Below are positions 22,050 through 33,709 of a stretch of DNA of 64,000 bases, in pieces. Made by a program: the position numbers and the translations under genes. The DNA is taken from positions 224,158,292-224,222,291 of the forward strand of contig NC_133534.1 of assembly GCF_048544455.1 (NCBI RefSeq), written 5' to 3'. The first letter of the stretch is position 1. The number at the start of each line of letters is the position of its first letter. The DNA is from Silene latifolia. Its lineage: Eukaryota; Streptophyta; Magnoliopsida; Caryophyllales; Caryophyllaceae. Below the pieces are notes generated by a model. It ran no database searches. It saw only the letters and a program-made list of their open reading frames with translations, and was not told the DNA's origin.

Positions 22050-22732
22050 TGTAACACCCCCATTTATTTAGGAGCCTTTAGCAAGACATTCCCAATAAAT
22101 AAGACTGTTACCATCTCGGTTTTCCGAGGTAAATGATACAAATTAAAACAAACCAAAGTACTTTAATAACATTAACTGAAATAACGGTTTTATTACATTG
22201 TCAACCGATTAAATTTAAACCTTTACATTACAATTCACTATGAAACGGAAATTACATAAATAAAGTTGTATAAGTCAACTAAGTGATCTAGACAGCAACT
22301 ATGGTCCCAAGTCGAGCTCACGTCCAAATGCTCCCAAGTCAGCTAATCTTTAGTACCTGTCAAATCTGCTCCCCATTATGGTTCATCAAAGGTGTTCACG
22401 AATACACTGTCAACCACGAGGTTGAGTAGAATAACTAACAATAGTAGATGACAACAATAATATGAATATGCAAGATAAGACTTTATAGAACCATCCAGCC
22501 GAGTTTATCACTCGCAACACTATTCATCCCGCCAATCCGTGGTCGGAGCAGCCTCAACCCGAAGGTGAGAAAACACACTACATTACTATAAAGTAATGTC
22601 TGCCTCAACACACTGTTTATAAATATCCACCAGACGGTCTGCAGAACCAGCCTGGGGCCTGCCTCAAGAATTCACGATTATAATCGTCGGCCAGAATAAA
22701 TCTGATAACCACTATACATTACTATAAGTAAT
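22050..22732 (-). repeat. Gypsy (chromovirus-like) LTR fragment, type C, minus orientation
   Basis: It begins TGTAACACCCCCATTTATTT, and 22050-22430 is the reverse complement of 12345-12738. The inner part (22440-22732) has GGCCTGCCTC and related words resembling the reverse complement of the minisatellite region at 12072-12262. It is cut on the right by Copia element E3. Open frames here are not supported. Confidence 0.6.
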
Positions 22733-24005
22733 TGTTGGAAATGTGTCCTCCGACAATAATGCGATCACAACGGCCGATCATGATGATCACATGTTTAAGT
22801 CTCATTTTAAAGAATACAATTGAGAAGTAATATTTTTCTTGTCAATTTGGTCCACACATATCGGTAATGATTGGCTGACTAGAGTTTGACATTACTGTCG
22901 TGCGACGGTGGTGATCAGTTGATCCCCTTAGGTCATACCTAAAGGGTAACACTCTTAATTGATTATTTAATTGATCGTATGACGATACGGGTTAATTAAA
23001 TTACTTAAAATTGACGGACGATTTTAGAAGTAATATTTACGTATCTCATTATAATTTGATTAAATAAGATACGGTCTAAGTGATCGAATTGTTTTGTTAC
23101 TTAGATGAAATTATTGTTTAAGGAAACAATTGCATTTGAATAAATAATTTATTATAAATACAAGATGTTGTGATTTATAATTGGTAAAATATTTTGGTAC
23201 AAGTAATTACGAATTACTAAGTCAATTTTGTATATGACGTATTTTTATTAATGCGTTGATTTTTAATATGTTAAAAATACATAACAATTTTACATGACAT
23301 GTGACATGTGACAAATTGATAAATTGAAAAAGATAAAATGGAGTCTATTTTATCTTATATGGACCGAATTAGTGGGAGCATTAGGATAAAAATTATGTTG
23401 ATTAATTAAGTGGAAAACATAATCATTCTTCCTAAAACTAGCCATGCATACCTAGTGCCTCTTGTGACGAACACCTTGTTCATGCATTGGCCCTCTTAAC
23501 CTCTCCCCCTACCCGGTTTTATTAAGAGAAAACCATGGATTTTTCTCTACAATTTTTACCTTATACACTACTTGAATACTAGTGCATTATTCATTCATTC
23601 AACCATCTAAAATAAGAGTTTTAGAGAGATAAAAACTTCTTCCTTCTCCCCTTCTCTTAGCCGAAAATTAAGAGAACAAAATAATATTTTTGGGTCAATT
23701 TTATTCAAATTAATATTGTTCTAGAATCAATAATATTAATTTTATTTAGAGTTACCTTGGGTATTATTCTTTGGGAGGGATTCTATACTTGAATCCTTGT
23801 TCATCCAATATTTGGAGAGCTCAAGAACAAGTGAGTAGGAGAACTCACTTGTACCCATTAATCCGAAATATCCAATGTAAGAATGAAGATTTCTTCCTTA
23901 TTCTTATTATTGTTTGCATGCATAAGATCAACATTTAATTTTATGACTAAATTAATTTGAAACATATATGAATATGTAATGTAAATGAGATATAGATTTC
24001 TTACA
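22733..24005 (+). repeat. 5' LTR of E3
   Basis: 1273 bp, TGTTGGAAATG...CTTACA. It matches 30252-31453 with few differences. Confidence 0.88.
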
Positions 24006-24007
24006 AG

Positions 24008-24020
24008 CGGTATCATGAGC
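24008..24020 (+). other. Primer-binding site of E3 (initiator tRNA-Met type, imperfect)
   Basis: CGGTATCATGAGC directly after the LTR resembles the Copia consensus TGGTATCAGAGC, with an extra T and a changed first base. Confidence 0.65.
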
Positions 24021-26255
24021 CTTAGGTTGTTTGCATGCAAATCGGTTATAGTTTTTCCGAGTTATACGATTAACATATAAAACTTATAAATTTGTGTTTA
24101 TTATGATATATCACGAAATCATTATGCATGTTAAATTTTCTGGTCCTAAAATGTATTTAGGATATTTTGGTTAATTTATGGATTTTTATTGTTCATTTTA
24201 TATAATAATGACATTAAAATGTGATTTTATGATAAAAATGTCATTTTCGGACTAAAATTAGCTAAACTTCGAATTTTTCAGTGGTTTTTGGATATGTTTT
24301 CACATATATTATTCTAAGATGATCTGTACATTTTCATAATTTTTGGAGTTTTATGCTCGAAATATGGATTTTTCATGATAAAAATCGAATATAAATATAA
24401 AATGGGTTAATATGAGAAATATTTTGAATCTGGTCATATAAATTTAGTATGTGGTCACATGCAATTTTACAATATCTTTTTAAAATAATAGGCTATAATG
24501 AAGTCTTTATGCATGATTTATGAATTTTTGATGAAAAATAGCATAAATAGTGACTTTAATTAGTGAATAATTGCTAAAACATACGTCATGACTAAGGAAA
24601 AACGTCACACCTTCCATTTTATCATATATTTCAGATCTAAAATTGAAAAGTTGATAAGTATAATTTTTCTCATATTTTTATGATTATATTTGTTAAATCC
24701 GATAAACCGCAACATTGTTTTTCCCGATAAATTTCGAAATTTTTAACCTAAGTTTTTTGAACATTATGATTGTCATGGTATTTTTTCAGAATGTTCATGA
24801 GTTTAAATTTCAAATTTCAAATTTATTTGAAATTTTTATGATTTATTTGGAGTTTATGGCATTTTATTGTAATTTTGAGTCCATTAATGAACAAATTTTG
24901 AGAAATATAAGTTAATTATTGTCAATATGTTAGTGGAAACTAATTTTGAGTCCTAAGTTGGTTAAGGTAATTAACTTGTGCATAAATATGATTTTATGTA
25001 ATTTAGTGTGATTTTAAAAAGTTGAATCACACAAATCCGTAAAAACCGTTTAATATACGATATTGGCTCCTTAAAGGCGATTTAGCATAAAATTGGGCAT
25101 GTTCATACATATTATAATGCTGCATTTTATTTATGATTGTCATATTTTTATTTTATGTAATTTTTGAATTATGTAATTTTTACTTAGTATGGCCTTAGTT
25201 TTTAATTGGTATTACCCGAAATGTATGGGAATATCGATTCGGTTGTAATTTATTGTGATCTCGTATCACCGTTTTGTAATTTAATAGATTTATTTTATTT
25301 TAATTACAAATGTATAATAGGAAATTATGTAATTTGTTATGTAATTTATTTATTCCTGAGTTCCTTGAAGACGGTGTCACTCAAGAAGGCGATACATAAA
25401 GACGGTGTTACCTCGAGATGCGTGCCAAAACCGAAGTTCAAGGGACCAATGGAGTTGGTTTCCGAATATGTAATAGTTAATTAGATTTTCTATTTTAGGA
25501 AGGCCATACTAGGATTTATTTTATGCTTTGCATTTTATTTATATGTTACATGCATCGCTAAATCGCTATAACTAAAACATGCATTGTCTTTTTAATCGAG
25601 TTTATCGACCGTGTCAATTATAATTATCGTAGTTCACCGCTTTAGTTCACTTAAAACGTGATAGATAATAAATTGACATGACCTCTCGCTAAAATAATCA
25701 ATTGAGACATAGCCTTACCAAAAAGTAGAAACAATGAAAACCTATTTCGTGAGGGAGTGCACTCGGCTTTACCGTGGTACAAACCTTGTTACGTAGGGGA
25801 AGTGGGTGATAAATGTCTACCCATCGAATTTATAAAGATGAGGGTTGTTTTCGGCTTTACCGATGCCTAAATTGATGTAAATTTAGATCATGGACACGTT
25901 TATTCGAAATTTGGGTTGAACTCAACGAAAGTATTCTCGGCGGTTGCCGGATGTGTTTCGGGCTAAAGATAAATTTTAATGTAAATTTATCGACCAAGAG
26001 TTCTAAAAGTAGAATCGATTAAAAGGTTAATCCACCGAGTTATATTGATAAGGGTTGTTTTTCGGCTTTACCGATGCCTAAATTAATATGAATTTGGGTC
26101 TTGGAATCATTTATCAAAGTTGGGTAGAGGTCACTAGATAAATGCAATAAAACTTGTTTAAATTAATTTTTACGAGTATTATTATTTTTGAAAACGACAT
26201 ATGTTTTATTCCTTTAATATTCGTTTTTGTAGATCACATCTATTTCTCATAACAA
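24021..26255 (+). other. Long 5' leader of E3
   Basis: AT-rich, without a supported gene. The open frame 25206-25484 has a counterpart at 45844-46228 (minus) in E5, but frames and stops differ, so it reflects shared leader DNA rather than a gene. Modules containing CGGCTTTACCGATGCCTAAATT recur near 25853 and 26062 and correspond to the repeats in the E5 leader. Confidence 0.65.
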
Positions 26256-27152
26256 ATGGCCACTCCAAACACCAACGCCACACCTCTCACTAATACTTCA
26301 TGGCTCCGATCCTTCATGGATCGTTGTAAACTTGAAAAGAATGGGTCAAATTTCTCCGATTGGGATGCCCAACTCAAATTAACCGCCCAAGGTGACGACA
26401 AGTTTCGTTACCTCACCGAGGCCTCTCCACCCGAACCTAATTCTAGGTCGAGTGCCGCTACTAGGGAAGCATATGAGGCTTACCACAAGGAGTCCGCCGC
26501 AATGAAAAATGTGTTGATCTTTGCGATGGAGGCGGATCTCCAAAGGAGAGCCTTTAAGATGGGCACCGCTAATGAAATCTATTACAAGCTTGTGACAATG
26601 TTTTCACAAACTCCGCGGATCGTCCAATATGAGGCGGCCGCGGCATTCTTGGATCTCGACTTCAAAGAGGGCCAAAAGGTTAGCCCTCACGTGCTCAAAC
26701 TAATGGAGCTAGTCGAGACTTTGAAGATTCAAAAGGTTGAAATCCCCAAAGAACTCATTGTATATAGGATTCTACACTCCTTATCCAAAGTCAAGGCATA
26801 TGTTCAATTCCGGGTGAATTTTAACATGCAAGACAAGGACGTGTCTCTTGAAAAGTTGCGCAAGTTACTTGTGCAAGCCGAAAGAGACATGGGGTTAAAT
26901 GTTAACCCACCTAAGGATGTGCTTAACATAAGCACCAAAAGCAAGGGGAAGTTCAAGAAGAATGGGAAGAGGGGTAAGAAGCAAGCTCCCACTTTCACCA
27001 AAGCTAAGACTTATGAAGCTAGCACTTCCAAGATCAAGAAGGATCCTCTTGATAAATGTCATTATTGTAATGGTGTTGGACATTGGAAAAGAAATTGTTC
27101 CAAATATCTTGGTGACATTAAAGCTGGAAAGATCACTCCGGTAGGTAATTGA
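26256..27152 (+). CDS. gag: Copia gag polyprotein of E3 (intact)
   Basis: 298 residues from ATG 26256 to TGA 27150-27152. The N-terminus (SWLRSFMDRCKLEKNGSNFS) and the block around MKNVLIFAMEADLQ are typical of plant Copia capsid (UBN2-type). The nucleocapsid zinc knuckle is C268-C271-H276-C281 (CHYCNGVGHWKRNC). A basic K-rich linker precedes it. The protein would form virus-like particles and bind the element RNA. The stop falls right after KITPVGN, the place where E4 and E6 continue into protease, so this gag is separated from pol. It has no frameshift or stop, unlike the pol region downstream. Confidence 0.85.
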   Translation: MATPNTNATPLTNTSWLRSFMDRCKLEKNGSNFSDWDAQLKLTAQGDDKFRYLTEASPPEPNSRSSAATREAYEAYHKESAAMKNVLIFAMEADLQRRAFKMGTANEIYYKLVTMFSQTPRIVQYEAAAAFLDLDFKEGQKVSPHVLKLMELVETLKIQKVEIPKELIVYRILHSLSKVKAYVQFRVNFNMQDKDVSLEKLRKLLVQAERDMGLNVNPPKDVLNISTKSKGKFKKNGKRGKKQAPTFTKAKTYEASTSKIKKDPLDKCHYCNGVGHWKRNCSKYLGDIKAGKITPVGN

Positions 27153-27236
27153 CTATCCTTTCTTTTATGTTTCTAATTCAAATATGGTATTGTGATACAA
27201 AGTTGTGATAATGTATCCCCTTTTTATTGTAAATAG
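27145..27236 (+). other. Candidate 92-bp intron overlapping the gag stop
   Basis: A strong donor (GTAG|GTAATT) sits four codons before the gag end, and a T-rich stretch ending ...TTGTAAATAG gives an acceptor. Splicing would remove the gag stop and add a short basic tail ending at TGA 27278-27280. Alternative splicing near the gag/protease boundary is known for Ty1/Copia elements of Arabidopsis. Here it is inference from splice-site quality only. Confidence 0.35.
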
Positions 27237-27280
27237 GGCCTCCACCAAGAAAGGACAAGGGAAAGGAAAAGCAAGCTTGA

Positions 27281-30240
27281 GAAACCATCAAGAAGCTAGG
27301 AGTAGCTTCCATGAAGCTTGGCTATTTATTGTCTTATTTTAATTTATGTTTCGGATTTTTAGAACCTTTTGATTTCCGTGTTCGACATGGAAATGTTTGA
27401 TCCTTTCTAAAACAATTGTTGTATTTTGGATTATGGTGGCTTGGTTTGCAACCCAAGTCACCCGTTTTATCGTATTTTATCCTTGTTCTAAAAATTCGTC
27501 TTTATATGCTTGCTCATAGAAACATATGATCATTCACTTAAAGTGATCTAATGGACAACTATAATGATGGGATTCATTATATGTCCACAAGCTTAAGGCT
27601 TGTGTATGATCAATTATAAAGTGATATTGAGTTGATGAACTCTCTTAAAGGAATGTCTATCACCAAGTACACTCATCAAATCTAAAACAATTAGTCAACC
27701 TATGAGATAGTCCTCCTTATACTTCATAAATCATTATTTGTGTCTTATATGCTATCTTTGAATCACTAGTGTATTCATTCTAAAGATAGAGTGGGAGAAA
27801 ATGAAGACACAAAGAACACCAAGCAAAATTTGTGTACTTGTGTAAATGAGATCTACGCAAGAAAGAATGATTTGTATGACTATACAGATAGTATACATGA
27901 ATAGATGAGATCTATGGTCTCGAATAGATGAAATCTACATGTCAAAAGAGACCAAGTGAAGTAATCAAAAGAATATGTTCTCCAGATAACTATACGAGGA
28001 GACCAAAAGGAAATGTAAAGTCTTATCAATAGATTTGACTAGTTTATGATAACATTTGACCAATAGTTTCAATATTGATATTTACTTAAGAGTCTAAATG
28101 AATCAAAGTTGCATCCTAGAAAATAAATGAGATTTATGACTAAAAGTGGCAAAGATTGATATGCCGATATCCACAAGAGCTAAGTTATGTATTAACCACG
28201 CTAATGTCATTACTTAACCTCATTATGAAAATGAAATGGTTAAACCTCCTTCCGAAAAGAGTATTTTGAGAAGGACGTATATTTGATATAATTCACATTT
28301 AAATAATGACATTGCTACGCATCATTATAAAATGAATGAGTTAGAGATTAAAATCTCTTTCCGTAAGGTTAAGATTGAAACCTTTTCAAAATAGGTATTT
28401 TGAAAGGATATGATGGGAACATATATGGTTTTATCTTAATAATTTAGCAAAGCAAAATATATTTCAATTCTTGAAATGTTTCGATTGAGCAGTCAATTGC
28501 GAAACATGTGGAATTAAGTGGGAGTTGGAAATTATCATGTGAAGACATGGAATTTAGTGGGAGCAATCATCTTGTAAAAGTTTATAACTCATTACTCATT
28601 GAGAATGACGAGCTAATACTTTCTTTCACAAAGAAGTATTTGAGTTTTCAATTCTGGATGAAAATGGACTATGATGAATCCAATCACATCATGAGATGTT
28701 GGATAGGTATTGAGATATACACATCGAATCAACGAGAAACGTAGGTTATTCATGTCAATGAAAATGGAATTGCCATTAGCAGTCATGCTCGTTCATTGAA
28801 CCTAAGAATGGTTGATCACATGATTATTATTTACTAATGTTTCCGCCATTACAATAATCATGCACATGTCCAATAATGAATCATATGCATAAGAGCATGA
28901 TGAATCATTGGCAAGCCATAGAAGAATCGTCATGAATTCTCGAGGAGAATCCGATGAGCGATTTCAGTGTTGGACAGAACACTCTGTTATGTGTCAAGAG
29001 GTTGCACATATTAAAGTTCGAACACGCGTAAGGATTTATGAAAATCCTAAGATTTTCAAGCTAAAAGGAGAAATAAGAAGTTTGGAAAGATACTTAGTTG
29101 AAGTAAGAAGTTACTCAAAACTAATATTTTCTAATATGCTAGGACTTGTGAGAAGTGCTAGGCTAATCATCTTGACAATTGTTGCAAGACTCTACAAAAC
29201 ATATACCTAGTGCATTGTGAGTTGGTAGAACACTTGACCAGTGCAAGTTATATCATCCACCACAAATTCGTTGGTTGTGTGATAAACAACCAGAAAGTTC
29301 TTTCAAGATAAAGAACCTAAACCGAGGTTGGGAACCTATATGTGTACTTGGTAAGCTTCATGCTATGAGAGATAGCATGAATATAAAGGATAATGCAATA
29401 TAAGAAGTTTGAACATATGGGCACATGGTATATTAAACTTCTATTGCAATCGAGTAGTGTTTATACACTTACGATATGCATCACAAGGTTGTGATATGGT
29501 ATTGACTACATGAATGTGATGTCGACATTTGTCGTTTGAGTTATTATTAACTCACCTTATACTTTGTTACATCCAAACAAGTTGTAGAGACAATTGAACC
29601 CCGTTAAAGTGAACGCGGATTAGCATTGTATTCGCCCATAGTTACTTACATGAGGTGACGTCTCGAAGTGACTAGAGTGTGATGCGATTGATGGCAAGTT
29701 CAAGTGCCACAAAGTCATATAAGAATGACTAGTCGATCACATAGGCAGACTGTTAGGAACACTTTTGTCGGGCCTTATGACCGCTTATAGAGTTTTGGCA
29801 AATTTATATAGCCTGGTCGCGGCGAGAGCTACTACAGTATTCTATTGAATCGATTCTTTTGACTAAAGACTATTCGCCTAAGATAGCACAGTTTCAGATT
29901 AACTTTGATTTGTGTTACTACGACCTTCGTAAATGGGGTCAAATGGGCATATTTTGGGTTATGATGGCTGTGGCTAGTCGAAGGGAATAAGTGCGATAGG
30001 AATTGTCCACCCCTAGTCAGGGTTATAACAATATCTCAGGGCCACTCGAGGAGTAATGAACTGGAAATGGCCACGCTCGGAAGATATCTATGGTAGATAA
30101 ATCCGGTCAATCAGTTATTCTCCAGATCGAGGAAACCACTCTCGATACGATCACTTGCAAGTACGACCTGAAAGACACCTTGCATTGAGTGGGAGATAGT
30201 AATAGGACAAGAGAATTGGTGACGCACACTTGTCGAGGAC
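27281..30240 (+). other. Decayed pol and 3' non-coding region of E3
   Basis: No intact gene. A reverse transcriptase relic lies at 28508-28744, and a weak protease-like trace near 27440 (LDYGGLVCN, compare LDTGxGxHLCN) is uncertain. Sequence from about 29520 to 30240 is shared with the E5 3' region (41184-41900, reverse complement). Confidence 0.6.
28508..28744 (+). pseudogene. Copia reverse transcriptase relic in E3
   Basis: A 78-residue open stretch aligns by eye with the reverse transcriptase core of E4 and E6. FSGSNHLVKVYNSLLIENDE lies where those have SSGSKIVFLILYVDDILLIGND. It is followed by an F.KKYLSFQFWMKMD segment matching the VKVWLKNHFQMKDLGEA block, then GIEIYTSNQRET for GIRIYRDRS. 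The catalytic YVDD is lost (YNSL), so it cannot be active. Confidence 0.65.
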
Positions 30241-30251
30241 GAGTGGGAGAT
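30241..30251 (+). other. Polypurine tract of E3
   Basis: GAGTGGGAGAT immediately before the 3' LTR start is the usual Copia plus-strand primer. Confidence 0.8.
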
Positions 30252-31453
30252 TGTTGGAATATGTGTCCTCCGACAATAATGCGATCACAACTGCCGATCA
30301 TGATGATCACATGTTTAAGTCTCATTTTAAAGAATACAATTAGGAAGTAATATTTTTCATCAATGGTCCACACATATCGGTAATGATTCGCCGACTAGAG
30401 TTTGACATTTGTCGTAGATGCGACGGTGGTGATCAGTTGATCCCCTTAGGTCATACCTAAAGAGTAACACTCTTAATTGATTATTTAATTGATCGTATGA
30501 TGATACGGGTTAATTAAATTACTTAAAATTGACGGACGATTTTAGAAGTAATATTTACGTATCTCATTATAATTTGATTAAATAAGATACGGTCTAAGTG
30601 ATCGAATTGTTTTGTTACTTAGATGAAATTATTGTTTAAGGAAACAATTGCATTTGAATAAATAATTTATTATAAATACAAGATGTTGTGATTTATAATT
30701 GGTAAAATATTTTTGTACAAGTAATTACGAATTACTAAGTCAATTTTGTATATGACATATTTTTATTAATGCGTTGATTTTTAATATGTTCAAAATACAT
30801 AACAATTTTACATGACATGTGACATGTGACAAATTGATAAATTGACAAAGATAAAATGGAGTCCATTTTATCTTATATGGACCGAATTAGTGGGAGCATT
30901 AGGATAAATATTATGTTGATTAATTAAGTGGAAAACATAATCATTCTTCCTAAAACTAGCCATGCATACCTAGTGCCTCTGGTGAAGAACACCTTGTTCA
31001 TGCATTGGCCCTCTTAACCTCTCCCCCTACCCGGTTTTATTAAGAGAAAACCATGGATTTTTCTCTACAAGTTTTACCTTATACACTACTTGAATACTAG
31101 TGCATTATTCATTCATTCAACCATCTAAAATAAGAGTTTTAGAGAGATAAAAACTTCTTCCTTCTCCCCTTCTCTTAGCCGAAAATTAAGAGAACAAAAT
31201 AATATTTTTGGGTCAATTTTATTCAAATTAATATTGTTCTAGAATCAATAATATTAATTTGATTTAGAGTTACCTTGGGTATTATTCTTTGGGAGGGATT
31301 CTATACTTGAATCCTTGTTCATCCAATATTTGGAGAGCTCAAGAACAAGTGAGTAGGAGAACTCACTTGTGCCCATTAATCCGAAATATCCAATGTAAGA
31401 ATGATGATTTCTTCCTTATTCTTATTATTGTTTGCAGCATAAGATCAACATTT
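30252..31453 (+). repeat. 3' LTR of E3, truncated
   Basis: Matches 22733-23936; the final ~69 bp present in the 5' LTR are missing. The break coincides with the end of Athila B internal sequence, with TT shared at the joint. Confidence 0.85.
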
Positions 31454-31709
31454 GAAACTCATTGTATGAGTAGTAAGATAGGTTTGTGTTGACTTGCTCC
31501 TCAAACTCCCCATACCCATAGTCAAGTTCAAAAGATCCACCACATACTCCATATGTCAAGTCTTACATCATCATGGTCAAGATAAAGGTACAACTACAAA
31601 CATGGAAACTACAAGAAAATGGTAAAAACAATCCTTGAGGAACAAGTTCCTCAAGGTGAAAGCACAATTAAAATAGACAAACAAGTAAGAACTTAATCAC
31701 ATAACACCG
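31454..31709 (-). pseudogene. Athila B gag leader fragment (minus)
   Basis: Reverse complement of about 56985-57235 on the plus strand, including the same Tyr/Asn-rich start of an open frame. It lacks the stretch between two CAATGA words (57234 and 57318 in the other copy), which suggests a short deletion by microhomology. It is cut by E3. Confidence 0.7.
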
Positions 31710-31727
31710 TCCCCGGCAACGGCGCCA
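31710..31727 (-). other. Primer-binding site of Athila B unit, tRNA-Asp type
   Basis: The reverse complement reads TGGCGCCGTTGCCGGGGA, a perfect match to the expected tRNA-Asp site, 3 bp from the LTR end at 31731. Confidence 0.88.
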
Positions 31728-31730
31728 TTT

Positions 31731-31880
31731 TGATGGACAAGAGTTGGTCGTCACACATCCAATCAAACACATTTATAATACTCAACATACAACTAGTTAG
31801 TGGTAAGTTGAGGTCGATCCATGGGACGGTGTGCTTTGGGTTCTAAGTCTATCTATCTCAATTAATGCTAGTGTCACAAT
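31731..31880 (-). repeat. Athila B LTR, 3'-terminal 150 bp (continues at 49305)
   Basis: Matches the end of the plus-strand copy at about 56815-56963. It is interrupted after ACAAT (31876-31880) by E4; the same five bases reopen the LTR at 49305-49309. Confidence 0.88.
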
Positions 31881-32855
31881 TGTGGGGTAATATCCGTATA
31901 ATACCCTTAAAATTTAGGACTATAACGCAAATTTTACATGTGATAATTGTCATAAAACAAAATTACGAGAGAAAACGATAAAGCATAAGAATTAACCTCG
32001 GGTCCTAGAGAATTCGGCCTAAGATAGAAATCAACGTAGATTTCCTCCTAATCGATGCACCCAAGACCGTCTGAGACTATGCCCTTGTGCTAGAATGTAT
32101 TCTCTAATTGCTTTGCAATATTGAGAGAATTGTTGTGAGTTTTGCTAGATGTGAGATCTAAGTTTTTCAGAGAAAAATGCTCCTCAAAACCCTAATTTTG
32201 TTTCAAATGAATGATTAGGTTACAAAAGAGAGAGAGCCTCTCTTTTGTTTGCTCGGCCAACCGTGAGCCCTCATGGGGAAGTGGGCTTCCACTTCCTCTT
32301 AATTTTAACTCGTTGTCCGGCTCGAAAATGCTAAATGTATATGACGCGATTTTATTATAAATCGTCATCGGTTATCGGTTATTAAAACATCAACTAATAA
32401 CACGGATTAGTTGAAATATTAATACATGTCCGACAACGACAATATTGTATAATTAATTCAATATACATCAATTAAATATAATCGTTTATATTTAATTTAC
32501 GAATTAACCGCTTAATTCGTCTTAGCCATTATTATTTAATCCGTATTAAATAATCATCTCAACATCGCGTTTGACTAATTATTAGTCAATGACTCCGACT
32601 AACTGCTTAGTCAACTTTGGCATCAACATGACTGTATTTTCATACCATCACATCTCTCAAACGTATCCTATAGGTGTGACTTTTAGGGACCAGTTGATCA
32701 CCGTCATCTGTATGACAATAACGTCAAACTTATCTAGCAAGCCAACCGTTATTGATAAACGTGGACCAACTGATAATAATACAAAAGTATACCCTTTGAT
32801 CCTCTTAGAGATTTAAATGTTATTACACTAACTGTAGAGGACACCAGCCCCAACA
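31881..32855 (-). repeat. 3' LTR of E4 (element sense)
   Basis: 975 bp. It matches the split copy at 39569-39922/48692-49304 with few differences; the other copy has a small deletion near 48975. Confidence 0.9.
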
Positions 32856-32966
32856 AGCTCCCACTTATCCGTACAAGTGTATGTGTAATAACGTTATCCG
32901 CACTAACTGGAGGACACAACTCCAACAAACTCCCACTTGTCCGTACAAGTGTATGTGCGATAACCG
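32826..32966 (-). repeat. Tandem duplication of LTR tip plus polypurine tract in E4
   Basis: Two units, 32826-32900 and 32901-32966, each read CACTAACTG..GAGGACAC.. then CCAACAA(G/A)CTCCCACTT and CCGTACAAGTGTATGTG. Unit 1 contains the real LTR edge and polypurine tract (reverse complement AAGTGGGAGCT). Unit 2 repeats the same edge inside the element. The same arrangement occurs in E6. Confidence 0.8.
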
Positions 32967-33709
32967 ATTCTCATATTCATTTAAAATTTCTCCCACTCAA
33001 TGTAAAACAATTTGCAGATCCGGATCCGCAAAGGTCGTATTTTACAATCGATCTGTATCAAGAGTGGTTTCCCCGACTAGAGAGTAACTTAACTGATAAA
33101 ACGAATTCGTATTCGAGCATGGCCATGCATTTCGATTCTGACTCCTCGAGTGGCCCTGAGAAATATCGAGTACCTGATAAAGACTGAATATTTCCTTCAA
33201 CTCGACTCCTTCCGACCTAAGCACAGCATGAAATGACCCAGAAAAATCTACTTGGCCCCCTGTTACGGATGGCCGTGAGAAAGAAACCAAAGTCACCCAA
33301 AATCTGCCCTAGTCTCAAGAGACAGTCGATAGTCAAAAGAATCGACTCTTAGGATCACCATGGAGGTCCTATCCACGACCTGGCACCGAATGTTATAAAA
33401 CATTTAGGACTCCACGTCGATGTCACAATTGTGTCCTACGAGATATCCGTATAAATCGCCTCTGTGATTGGTCAGTCAACCTATTGACTTATGGCTCGTT
33501 GAACCCACCATCAACCAACGTCACAAAATAATTGCCAGAGATATCAGCTCACGTGGGCAATTAAGGACCAAAATATAATGTTTGTTCAGTTCACTTTGTG
33601 GTGTTCGAAATTGTCGTACAAATCCACATGAAAAACAGAATATATAAATATCAAAACGATGATGTCGTATAGAGTACAAAAGAGAATGAATCTAATCCAT
33701 AAAAGAGTA
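32967..33709 (-). other. 3' non-coding region of E4
   Basis: Between the end of pol and the duplicated polypurine tract. No gene is supported, and it is well conserved with 58445-59197 of E6. Confidence 0.65.

Larger units (their letters stand above)
22733..31453 (+). mobile_element. Ty1/Copia element E3: intact gag, decayed pol, truncated 3' LTR
   Basis: LTRs at 22733-24005 and 30252-31453 start with the same TGTTGGAA-ATGTGTCCTCCGACA sequence. The 3' copy lacks its last ~69 bp and abuts minus-strand Athila B sequence. A tRNA-Met-type primer site, a 2.2-kb leader, a 298-residue gag and a GAGTGGGAGAT polypurine tract are present. Pol survives only as a reverse transcriptase relic. It shares leader and LTR sequence with E5 (39923-48691), so both belong to one family. 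No target duplication can be checked, because the right end is truncated. Confidence 0.88.

Noticed and set aside
25206..25484. 92-codon frame in the E3 leader with a similar frame in E5
   Set aside because: The E5 version is split in two frames; shared leader DNA, no protein family recognised.
28908..29210. 100-codon frame after the E3 reverse transcriptase relic
   Set aside because: No RNase H or other motif visible; probably chance within decayed pol.
31710..31727. Possible tRNA fragment
   Set aside because: Only 18 bases complementary to the tRNA-Asp 3' end at an LTR edge: a primer-binding site, not a tRNA gene.
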